The translations under genes and the position numbers were made by a program. This document shows positions 18,465-27,238 of a DNA stretch of 27,238 nucleotides, in pieces. Every line of letters begins with the position of its first letter. Positions within the stretch are counted from its first letter, which is position 1. Below the pieces are notes generated by a model that was not told where the DNA came from, searched no databases, and was given only the letters and a program-made list of their open reading frames with translations. The stretch spans positions 33,091 through 60,328 of the forward strand of contig NMRA01001069.1 in the NCBI GenBank assembly GCA_002633005.1. Reading direction: 5' to 3'. The DNA is from Phoronis australis (taxonomy: Eukaryota; Phoronida; Phoronidae).

Positions 18465-18521
18465 ACTGTCAACAGACGATATTTGGAAATAATACATAGT
18501 ACCAAAAGGATGGTTTGCCGT
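18465..18521. repeat. 57-bp direct repeat flanking R1 copy 2, left
   Basis: It begins ACTGTCAACAGACG and contains TATTTGGAAATAATAC. It matches 20626-20682 with about four differences and ends two bases before the R1 terminus. Confidence 0.8.
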
Positions 18522-19144
18522 GCCGTATTTGCCCTAATAACCGCCCAGGGTGTTTAGAAAAATTTGTTTCAGGGTGGGGGGGATAGGGGTTGCACTTGTT
18601 GTAACGCAAAGTAGTTGAAACCTGGACTCTGAAACGGGTGAAATCGGAAGCTAGGATTTATCATATTTACGCTTTGTGGCCTTTTTTGTAACCTATGACA
18701 GACTTTCTAAAAAATTGTGGTGCATTGCTATCAAACTTAGTTATTAAATTTTGATCATTTTACAGAAAATTGTGCTGAAATCCCAAGGCGTAAACTCGCC
18801 GATTGACTGCCTCGCAATCGTCGATACAGGAACTTGAATGCTTGAATAAAAATAGTTAAAAAAATAGTTTCGACTCAAGCAAACTACCTGAAATCTTCCT
18901 TAAGTTTTCCAAATAGCATCTCTAAGATGTTTAATTTCCCAGTGAGTCGGGATTAACCGCAAGTTAATCCCAATTCTCCGCTAGGTCGTGCCATCTATGA
19001 TCGCAGGCCTACCCGCAACATGAGAAAAATCTCTACGAACTGACATGTTGTTGTTACATGATGTTTGTTTTTAAGTGCCTCTTTGTTATTGTGTGAGTAA
19101 GCGAGTGCGTGCGTGTCAGCAGAGTGCATTTGCCAGCGAGAGGA

Positions 19145-19464
19145 AACGCAATCTAACGAGCTAGATGTGCATTGTATCTAAACACAATCTAACAAGCTAG
19201 ATGTGCATTGTATCTAAATAGCTAGATGTGCATGGTATCTAAACACAATCTAACGATCTAGATGTCCATTGTATACGCAATCTAACGAGCTAGATGTGCA
19301 TTGTATCTAAACAATCTAACGTGCTAGATGTGCATTGTATCTAAACGCAATCTAACTAGCTAGATGTCCATTGTATCTAAACGCAATCTAACGAGCTAGA
19401 TGTCCATTGTATCTAAACGCAATCTAACGAGCTAGATGTCCATTGTATCTAAACGCAATCTAAC
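19145..19464. repeat. 36-bp minisatellite, about nine units
   Basis: The unit contains ACGCAATCTAACGAGCTAGA followed by TGTGCATTGTATCTAA. Some units are shortened. R1 copy 1 has a single unit at the equivalent site (about 1857-1893), so the array expanded inside copy 2. It ends at an N (19465). Confidence 0.9.
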
Positions 19465-19465
19465 N

Positions 19466-19683
19466 TATGTACAGACCTGAAAATCGGCACAATTAATGGA
19501 CCGGATGTGCTCTATATTTATACCGGAAATTGTTCACTTCCGTTTAAAGATGGCGGAAAATATTGGCACTCGCGCATGCGCACCTCTATTTCGGGAAAAA
19601 AATTTTCTCCTGTAGAGGGCGTATTGTTGGGCCAATTCCTTCGAATTTTTTCAGATACTAGTTTTTTATGGCATGCTATTATA
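19466..19683. repeat. 218-bp near-identical copy of 14360-14577
   Basis: The block starts directly after the N at 19465 with TATGTACAGACCTG and ends GGCATGCTATTATA. It equals 14360-14577 in length and differs at only about three positions, although the tandem units at 12.4-15.1 kb differ strongly from one another. It interrupts the 36-bp array, which resumes with TAGCTAGATGTCCG. Confidence 0.85.
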
Positions 19684-20052
19684 GCTAGATGTCCGTTGTA
19701 TCTAAAGAAACTTGCACAAGCAGTAAAGCTGGATGCGTTTCATTCAGCACTTGCCGGTCTCATCTGCCAAAAACGTTCGGCAATTGTCTCAGTAAGGCTC
19801 ATATTAGTCGTCATGTGGCTGTCTGACAGATTTTTTTCGGGTGTAAGGGTGTGTAGCATTCACTGTCAGTGGTAATTGTATCGGATATTTGGCTTTAAGA
19901 ACACCAATTATGGTTAATTAAACAATCCTGAAAAATAACGCAAAATTTTTTCATGGTATTAGAAACTGTCGGAAATTAGTGTCAATATTTATTTCTTGCC
20001 GATGCTATGCTATCTGTTGTGAATAGATTGGTCCCAATGATTAACGTTTGCA

Positions 20053-20114
20053 ATGACAGGTATGTAGTGCGCGCTTCATGGCCATGACAGGTATGTAGTG
20101 CGCGCTTCATGGCC
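20053..20114. repeat. 31-bp tandem duplication
   Basis: Two identical units beginning ATGACAGGTATGTAGTGCGC. Confidence 0.9.
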
Positions 20115-20625
20115 ACGTGCTTTGAACATCAAATTTTGTCTTAGATTCACTATTTTCACATGTACAAAGAAATTTGGAATCCTGTTGAGGGAGAAGATAT
20201 GGAATCTGTACGGGAAAGAATCAATCCCGTTGTCATGTACGTTGTGTCTGTTCTTAACGGCCAGACCATAGTGGGGCACGTTCCTTGCAAAATCAGCAAA
20301 ACCTGCGTTCTTTTTAGAGCACATTAGAAGTTTGAAGTCTATAGTCACGACTAAATACCGACATGTAGTGGCGAGGCTGGTGATCGTAGAAACTACGCGC
20401 ACTAGGATTTTCTCAAGACTGTCAGATCTTGATCACAAATTAAAGACGTTACTGTGAAATTTTAGCGCCGTAGGTAAGGCATTTTTCGCCATGTATACGT
20501 TCGTGGACTGGGCGCTTATTTCAGCAAAGTCTGAAAACGCATGGGGGACGCTTATAGGGGCATGGGGGNGGGCATGGGGGGCGCTTAGAGGGGCATTAGG
20601 GCGAATACGGAAGTACTGCACAATG

Positions 20626-20682
20626 ACTGTCAACAGACGGTATTTGGAAATAATACGTAGTACCAAAATGATGGTCTGCCGT
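20626..20682. repeat. 57-bp direct repeat flanking R1 copy 2, right
   Basis: Partner of 18465-18521, lying 15 bp beyond the right terminus of R1 copy 2. Confidence 0.8.
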
Positions 20683-20689
20683 CAACGTA

Positions 20690-21055
20690 TTTTCATAAAC
20701 TTTGGAATGTAATCATCTATTGGTGAGATGATACTATCCTCCCATTTTCTGATAGATCCGAGGAATTTATGTGAAGCTAACAATAGACGCTCACTTTGAG
20801 GCGGACGCTGTGCCCCCTAGCTGAAATGTCATTTTTTCTGTTTTCCTTGGTTTCTCTGAAGTTCCTTGGTAGATTTATTTGAAAGTTGGTAAATAGCTTT
20901 CTGCTATAGAAGCGATGGTATGTTCCGTTTTCACCTGGATTGGATGTTTTGTGCCGTCTACTGGCCATTTTGAGGATACAAATGAACAACTCTAGAAACA
21001 CACTGTTTGCGGTGCATTCGTGGGTGCATTTCAATGCTCTACGTTGCTGTTGCTT
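20690..21055. repeat. 3' part of the CCTAGTGGC-module repeat
   Basis: It shows the same phrases as 9362-10457: GAGATGATACTATCCTCCC, GTGCCCCCTAG, TGCCGTCTACTGGCCATTTT, then GTGGGTGCATTTCAATGCTC at the end. The terminal hairpin is degraded (AATGCTCTACGTTG). The 5' part is missing. Confidence 0.7.
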
Positions 21056-21234
21056 TAAAAGGGCCGTCCCAATGACGACCGCTAGATGAGTGCCTGCTTC
21101 AAAGTTGGCCGTTTGTGGCCTTTTGACTTATTGTTCATTACATCTTTCAATTTGGGACTTCCTTATAATTCATGCATATTTTTGAGATAGCGTTGTGTGA
21201 TATTTGAGCAACACAGTCAATATCAAAGTTCCCA

Positions 21235-21247
21235 CCCCCCCCCCCCC
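21235..21247. repeat. Poly-C run
   Basis: A run of 13 C. Confidence 0.9.
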
Positions 21248-21528
21248 GTTCGTGTCTTCAGAATAAAAAATATTTCCACTTGAATTTCAATCATTTCACA
21301 AATCTTAGAGACTGTCCAGACTGGAGAAATTTAAATCTAATTTATTCTGATCCATGTTCATCGTCCAAAATAACCTGTTAGATGGTCACTGCAACTTCCT
21401 TGCGAAGGATGACTGTACTGACTGAACTGGTTTCTTCCCCATTGATTTGGTCAGGAGAATCAATTAGGATCATAATAGAAGACAACTGTTGATGCTAAAC
21501 ACCCTAGTTGTTAGTATTGATTAATTGG

Positions 21529-21624
21529 GACAAGGTTTAGTGTTATGTTGCACTACATTCAGGTAATCAGTACTGTGACAAGGTTTAGTGTTATGTTGCA
21601 CTACATTTAGGTAATCAGTACCGT
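21529..21624. repeat. 48-bp tandem duplication
   Basis: Two units beginning GACAAGGTTTAGTGTTATG, differing at about two positions. Confidence 0.9.
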
Positions 21625-21771
21625 AATTATTCAGAGGAAACCTGGTGCAAAACATTTCAAACATGGTACAGTGCTCATTGTTGGGAAAACTGCATATCTC
21701 TCGACATGTCCATTACTAAGACAACACTATGATTTTGTTGCCTAAAAACACCCAGAGCATTTAAGAGTCAA

Positions 21772-21888
21772 AAATACACTTCAAATCTGCATGTACATGG
21801 GAAGACAGTTAAATACACTTCAAATCTGCATGTACATGGGGAGACAGTTAAATACACTTCAAATCTGCATGTACATGGGGAGACAGTT
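21772..21888. repeat. 39-bp tandem repeat, three units
   Basis: Three units beginning AAATACACTTCAAATCTGCA, almost identical. Confidence 0.92.
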
Positions 21889-22190
21889 GTGACGAAACAA
21901 TTAACATGGAACAACTGATCAGGCGCGTTTCTCACATCAAGGACTTTTCAAAAATGTTACATGACACATGGGCATTGAAAATAAAATTAAAAAACAAAAA
22001 CATTGTCCTCCCTATTTTGAGAGCCGAGATGGAGATAACTTATACACATAAAGTACACTTCTGTAGCCAAGAGGCCTTCACCCAATGAGCTATAAACCGT
22101 AAACTCGCGGGTTAACGACCATGCTCAGGTAATCGCCCAGCGCCCACCCCCGACTTGCCAAATTTCGATGTAAACGCCCACTGTTCGCGT

Positions 22191-22230
22191 AATTGCCCAT
22201 AATTGCCCATAATTGCCCATAATTACCCAG
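22191..22230. repeat. 10-bp tandem repeat
   Basis: AATTGCCCAT repeated four times, the last unit altered. Confidence 0.88.
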
Positions 22231-22296
22231 TGCAATCGGGTTCAATGTTAGCTTCAGATCACCATCTCTGTTCAGAATGTAAACCAACAGCTTCAA

Positions 22297-22571
22297 ACTT
22301 CACCATTGCTTATGTGTAGATGAGCACTCAGTCATCAGCCAATACATGCCAACTTCACCGTGGTCTGTGTGTAGACATGTACTCAGTCATCAACCAAAAC
22401 ATGCCTACTTCACCATTGCTTATGTGTAGACATGCACTCAGTCATCAGCCAATACATGCCAACTTCACCGTGGTCTGTGTGTAGACATGTACTCAGTCAT
22501 CAACCAAAACATGCCTACTTCACCATTGCTTATGTGTAGACATGTACTCAGTCATCAACCAATACACGCCA
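22297..22571. repeat. 55-bp minisatellite with 110-bp higher-order pattern
   Basis: Five 55-bp units begin at 22297, 22352, 22407, 22462 and 22517. Units alternate between two versions (ACTTCACCATTGCTTATG and ACTTCACCGTGGTCTGTG), so the array is best described as repeats of a 110-bp dimer. Confidence 0.9.
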
Positions 22572-23379
22572 ACTTCAGACAAAAATAAATGCTTGAGCTG
22601 TGCGCTTTTCATTTGTTGCATTATGAATACTTGGTAATTATTCAAAATGTCAACTGGTAGTATCTGTTCTACACAACTTGGATGTGGTGAACCATTGATT
22701 TTGTCTGTACTTTGATGAACAAATGATAAAGTGCATAATTTCACTTATCCACTATGTTTTGTGGGTGGAGATGCTCAATTAGTAACGTAAAGACAAAATT
22801 TAGTTTTTAGACTTGTGTTTTTGTTAACCTTCTACATTTAATACAAGTTTGCTTTTGACAAAATTTTAGTTTGTAAGTTTTTGTCATTGAAATTACAAAA
22901 TTTGTACTGATGTGATCTTTTTTATTCTGAAAAATGAGGCACGGTATTTTTTATTCTGAAATTGAAGCATACAAGATTTTTACTGTTACTTTTTTGTCAA
23001 ATTTAGTATGGGTTTTGTCATAAATAATGTTGAATGTCAAAATTCGAAGAATTTGTAAAAATGATTCCTCAGTTACATGTAAAAAATATAGATATTGGTA
23101 AACATGCTGTTTATGTGGATTAACCTTTGACCTCAGTCCTGTTTTTGTATTGTCTTCCCCAAATACAGTTGCTTGGTACTTGTTGACTTCAGTGGTTGTG
23201 TTGTTTTATTCATCTCTCGCTATAGTTTCCACGATTTATAGATGAGTGCACTTTGCAAGCTTATGTGAATGAGAGATTCTCAGAAATAATTTTCTACTAC
23301 CTCAAAATGAAGAATTTTCACCATTATAATGAATCATTAAGTGTGTTGAAATTTTGCTTCAAAGTCCGATACTTCTGTG
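22572..23379. other. AT-rich sequence without recognised genes
   Basis: T-rich intergenic or intronic-looking sequence. A short imperfect duplication of TTTTTATTCTGAAA lies near 22919 and 22951. No gene is supported. Confidence 0.45.
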
Positions 23380-23459
23380 TTCAGGTGTACAATCCTTGGG
23401 TGTTCAGGTGTACTATCCTTTGGTGTTCAGGTGTACTATCCTTTGGTGTTGAAGTGTAC
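23380..23459. repeat. 23-bp tandem repeat
   Basis: TTCAGGTGTACTATCCTTTG-type units occur three to four times, the last altered. Confidence 0.85.
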
Positions 23460-23470
23460 TACGGTAAAGT

Positions 23471-23597
23471 CACGTGATTTTCGGACACTGAAAATTAATT
23501 CCAATTGGACGAATCTCGCGAAACATCATTTTTGTGATGTCTGAATTTGGCGGACCTCCAAATTTGGGTTTCTGCTAGTGTCCGAATTTCGTGAGTG
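23471..23597. repeat. 127-bp fold-back element
   Basis: TCACGTGATTTTCGGACACT at the left is imperfectly inverted as AGTGTCCGAATTTCGTGA at the right. The inner arms also match weakly around CAATTTGG/CCAAATTTG. It is probably a small MITE. GTGTAC occurs just outside both ends at unequal distance. Confidence 0.55.
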
Positions 23598-23689
23598 TAC
23601 ATTATTCGATGAGCGGTCGTAGTATCAACATTGCTGGCTCGTTCATTTGATAGCAGTATAATTGCAGGTAAATGAGACTCAAATGGTCT

Positions 23690-24120
23690 GCGGGATTAAT
23701 TTTTGAAAATCTGGTTTTCCCAATAAGAAATGTGTGCTGTCGACACACAAAGACCGTTCCCGACAAGTGTTGGTTCTTCTTTTCAAAGATGCGCTTTCTC
23801 ATTATAAAATGTTCGGCTTGCATTGCCGATGCTCAAAAACCGTTCTCGGCAAGTGATGGCATCTTTTTTGAAATATCGGGCTGCATTGTGAAAAAAGAGT
23901 CTTCCTGGTGACAAGTATGGGCTTTCCAATGAGTAGGCCTGGTTTGCGTTGATGCACATGAAACGTTGCAGACAACTGATTCTGTTTTGTAAAAATGCCG
24001 TTTTCTCAATAAAAAATGTTGAGTTTGCGCTGTCAACGCATGGTTTCCTAATAAAAAGCTGGATTTGCGTATTCGACGCACAAAGAGGGTTTCCGACCAT
24101 CAAAACATGCGCTTTCTCAA
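23690..24120. repeat. Degenerate minisatellite-like array, unit roughly 85-110 bp
   Basis: Recurring words appear in the same order: TGCGCTTTCTCA, AATAAAAAATGTT, GTTTGCGCTGTCAACGCA-like, then CCGTT(C/T)(C/T)CGACAAGTG. On the minus strand this yields overlapping open frames (23602-23823 and 23783-24103) with a repeating peptide pattern such as FLSIGNASRTFYNEKAHL and FVCRQHTFLIGKTRF. I do not recognise the peptide family. Erosion is strong and a gene is not claimed. Confidence 0.5.
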
Positions 24121-27100
24121 TTTAACGAATTTTGGATTAAACGTAACAGTTATGGATGTGGGAACGAGTTCAATGAAGAAAGTGATGAACAATGACGAGA
24201 ACATATTTATGTTTGTTAAATGTATCCTTGCATTGTCTGCTGGTTACAAACCGAAACGCAAGTTAACTCTGACACATTTATTTCCATATTAACTGAAAGC
24301 TCAGTTTCAACATGAAAACTTCGAATGAACAATTACCCAAAATAGATTACAAAGACAATCGTGATAGTAAAATGAGTAGTTTCTCATCGACTCGTGATCC
24401 CCATTCGTCGTCCTGGTAGTTTCTGAATTGTTGAAGAAGCGCCTAATGCAAACGATGGGAATGCGTCGACTAGAACAGTGCTGCGCGGCTGAAGACACGA
24501 TTAACTAACATATTGTATATATAAGGGCGTTGTCTAGAAAGCAAATGCAATTTCAAATGCTACCAACATCAAATTCACCCAACCGTTTTTTACAATTAAA
24601 GCTTTCTCATCCACAGCCTTTGAAACGCCTGATGCTAACTCAGTGATACACTGGTGCGTCTTCATGCAACTGAGCAGACCTAACACATCTGGGTTCGCTT
24701 ACGTTTTTAACCACAGTGAAAACTCTGACTTGTGAAATCTGTGGATGAAATGAAACATTTTCTGATAATCTGCGTGGAAGATAACGGCCATTTCTTCTGG
24801 TCGTCACCAGCACCAGTTTAGCGCCGTCCACGGTCGTCAACAATTTCGCGCAGCTCAGTCTCCCTCAGTCACTACTAATTTACGCCACCCCCTCTCCTGC
24901 TGCACGCCAATGTCGATTTTGTGCCACTAATTCTAAGGGAGTCTGCTAGGTGCACCACCCTGCCAAGACCATTGTTGCGCACGTTGATACAATAGACTAC
25001 TGGGCAGATCACGACTGTTAGAAGAATCGACTAGTGACGACCTGAAAAGAAAAACGAAAGCATTCAATTTGGGACGGCATGAATTCATGAAGGACGCAAA
25101 CCAGGCAATTCAAGAACCGATCTATTATTGATATACTTAATTTTCTTTCTTAATATACTTAACTAATTACAATCCATCTATGTCGACCGTTTTCATTTCA
25201 TTGCGTCATATATTTGCTACAGTTAGAATAGTTCTTCCCACAACAGGTCTCTGCTGATGGACACTACACACTTCTGCTAACATTTTAAGTATGAACAGTT
25301 GTGAGTTTACTGAAGTCTAATTATAAGTACAGAAATGTTGTTGAAGAATAACAGTGACTATCTGAAGAGGGGAATACATAAAATAAAATATGGAAACACC
25401 AAACAAAAATCAAAACAACACTTACCTGTTGCAATAACGCCTTAAACCCGAACGGAATGTTAGTTGAACATGTTAGTCGAACAAAACTGTCTCAATGAAA
25501 TTTTCATGGTTTACAGGTTTAAGAAGATCCACCGTAGATTTCCGTATATAAGTCCAGCAGAATGTATGGCCAATTTACGTATCTTAAATTTTTCCCTAAA
25601 ATATACTTGGGATGCATATCTGGGAATAAAAATGCATGCTTGAAATCTAAAAATAATGCTATTCCCACTGGGATATAATTAGGGTGAGCTACAGTATTTA
25701 TACTGTGTTTGTGTATTCGGTATTGCTGAGTATAGGCCCTGGTATATTTTTACATAAGACGATTGGTTTCGCGAACTCATGTAAGGAAATCGCTGGTAAT
25801 ACTTCCCAAAATTATTTACCCTTGGTGCAAATAAGGCATCACCTCAAGTAAAAATAGAACAATAATAATAAGCAATGTAACAGTCAATCTCTTTCGAATC
25901 AAACACAATTAAACACACTTACAGCTGAAATGCCTCTAAAACTATCTTAAGTAATACAAAAAGCATGGTCTGTAGTTTAAGATCACGTTTCTTTTTTGTC
26001 TCAAAACTATCAACTGAAGGCGGTGACATGGACAAGAAGACAAGGTCCTGTGGAAAGTAGATATGGAACTGTGGGTCGGAAACACCTATCGGGCTCCAGG
26101 CCCGTTACATCGGACTCCAGGTCCTGTATTCTTGTTAGCCTACCCCTAGGACCACTAGAAGCAACGACTACCAAATCTGATTCAAATGACTTGTCATTTG
26201 TCGAAATGATTGGCAGAGGATTTTCTTAGTTGCCGAGAGTGCCACAGGGTCCTGGTGTCCGTGTTGGGATTCATGTTAATCTCTACACAATGGAGTGCAT
26301 TGTGTTGTACCTCAGACGGTACAGGGTGTGAATTAACAAGATCACAAGTAGACAGACCAGTGGATGAGCAAGCAAAATTGGTTCGCCGCAAGTTCAATCT
26401 TTTTTAGGTTTACATAGGGGTAAAGCTCGTAACGCTAGGACTTCGCTAAAAAGCATGAGTTCATGAAATTACGTGATGTATTGTGTATTTTAATTTAAAG
26501 CGTGATTTTAGCTAGATTTTTGTATTTCCCAAGACAGCTACTGAACTCTACCCTAGTCTGCATCTAGGTGCGCAAGGGTGAGAATCTCACGAGCACGCTA
26601 GACTGAAGACTTCGAGACGTATGGTGAGACATTGCAAGCGAAGCACACGATCGCACTATCTTCTTTAGCGAGATTCTTGCATCTGCGATGCTTATCAGAG
26701 AGCAATAGAGAATTTGTAAGGGTAGTGAAACGTGGTTACGTGGATGTACATTAGTTTTTGATATGTGTTATAGCACACCGGCACTTACACATCATAGGAC
26801 GGGTGCAATGTCTCAGTAACAATTGCATGTGTGCCGCACCCCTTTCTGAGTGCTGGGCCTTGCACTATGTTTGATTTGTAACCAGCTTTACTTTGGCTCC
26901 GTCTCATTTGGCTGCTGCTGTTCACTATCTACACTACTTTGAGTGCGCGATATCCTACGGACAGACTTGGCTGTAGCCTACTGTGTATGGGGGCGTAAAC
27001 AAAAAATATTTCTCATCGCATCAAGGATAAAATCCGGACATGTCATCGGGAGATTTTAGCCACTGACAAGGGCATTTGCAAAGGCCAGGACATTTTAAAA

Positions 27101-27238
27101 ATAAAAACGTTTCGTAAACACTCAAGTTGATGTCATGCGTGCAAGTTCAATGTCACAGTCGGAAGTCGAACAGCACTGCCTAATTAAACCAGAGCACATG
27201 TTACGCTACAACGAAAAACTGCAGCCTTGGGTGTATTT
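24121..27238. other. Unassigned 3.1 kb
   Basis: No recognisable gene, RNA or transposon. The longest frames (60-80 codons, for example 24640-24843 minus and 25996-26229 plus) show no motif. The only structure noted is the palindrome at 26553-26608. Confidence 0.45.
26553..26608. repeat. Short palindrome
   Basis: AGTCTGC and GTGC words on the left are inverted as GCAC and GCTAGACT on the right, around a central GTGAG-AAT-CTCAC hairpin. Confidence 0.5.

Larger units (their letters stand above)
12221..18468 (+). mobile_element. Kolobok-like transposon copy A, split by nested insertions
   Basis: Copy A is reconstructed from three pieces that match copy B (16197-17885, opposite strand) in order. 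Piece one is TTAA (12217-12220) plus the terminus AGGAGAATGCCACCCG and following ATTTAATT, 12221-12244. Piece two is 15263-15825, which holds the THAP remnant. Piece three is 17936-18468. Between pieces one and two lies the 3-kb tandem insert. Between two and three lie the retroelement fragment and copy B. The distal terminus is absent: homology ends at AGCCACTG (18468), where a different direct repeat begins. TTAA targets, AGGAG termini and a THAP-bearing protein are features of the Kolobok superfamily. Joining piece three to A is inference. Confidence 0.6.
18523..20610. mobile_element. TIR transposon family R1, copy 2
   Basis: The left end CCGTATTTGCCCTAATAACC and the right end (inverse CCGTATTCGCCCTAATGCC) form inverted termini, and the body follows copy 1 (487-2406). 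Copy 2 lacks the hAT-like insertion of copy 1. It has instead an expanded 36-bp minisatellite (19145-19464), a 218-bp foreign block (19466-19683) and a 31-bp duplication (20053-20114). The minus-strand frame 20076-20402 (108 codons) is the longest intact frame inside but shows no recognisable domain, and I do not call it a gene. Poly-G-rich sequence near the right end contains an N at 20569. Confidence 0.72.

Noticed and set aside
19507-19875. 122-codon plus-strand frame, the second longest in the window
   Set aside because: It runs across the suspicious 218-bp block and into R1 sequence, so the frame is a product of the junction.
20076-20402. 108-codon minus-strand frame inside R1 copy 2
   Set aside because: No motif was recognised, and I found no support for the frame in the homologous part of copy 1.
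22191-22230. CRISPR-like or other spaced array among the short repeats of 20-24 kb
   Set aside because: The repeats are directly tandem without unique spacers, and the genome is eukaryotic.

Overview
The window looks like non-coding, repeat-dense DNA from a metazoan nuclear genome, most likely a marine invertebrate. I cannot name the species. The sequence is AT-rich and has no bacterial gene organisation. There are almost no long open frames, and the few with coding character are transposon remnants or possible single exons. There are many interspersed repeats, minisatellites and fold-back elements. Two isolated N characters (19465 and 20569) mark it as an assembled draft contig. I see no complete host gene.

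Layout. Positions 1-421 hold two overlapping open stretches that could be the end of a gene or a broken gene. A TIR transposon of unknown superfamily (family R1) spans 487-2406 and is split by a 775-bp hAT-like element (954-1728) with a 6-bp target duplication. A second hAT-like element (2629-3420) sits inside a 26-bp minisatellite. From 3.7 to 6.7 kb there are tRNA-like sequences, a possible first exon, three fold-back elements and several tandem repeats, one of them 45 bp per unit and open on both strands. A pair of hAT-like ends at 7382 and 10590 brackets 3.2 kb. Inside lies a 1.1-kb repeat built of modules that each carry a CCTAGTGGC-type, CTCF-like core. A truncated hAT-like copy follows at 11783-12195.

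The centre (12.2-18.5 kb) is a nested transposon complex. A Kolobok-like element (copy A) has TTAA plus an AGGAGAATGCCACCCG terminus at 12221. It is split by a 3-kb insert made of three head-to-tail repeat units carrying NRF1-, ETS- and YY1-like motifs. Copy A resumes at 15263 with a THAP zinc-finger remnant, and apparently resumes again at 17936-18468. In between lie a Penelope-like retroelement fragment (15832-16120) encoding the end of a GIY-YIG domain, and a second Kolobok-like copy (copy B, 16197-17885) in the opposite orientation. Copy B is complete end to end, with TTAA on both sides. In both copies the THAP frame overlaps an opposing frame on the other strand.

From 18.5 to 20.6 kb lies a second R1 copy, containing an expanded 36-bp minisatellite and a suspicious 218-bp block directly after an N. 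A fragment of the CTCF-like-motif repeat and a run of minisatellites follow (20.7-24.1 kb). In the last 3 kb I recognise nothing beyond one short palindrome.

The genes here do not form a pathway. The coding signals are those of mobile elements: THAP-type transposase parts, a GIY-YIG endonuclease tail and possibly one transposase-like first exon. All alignments and family assignments were made by eye, without database comparison.
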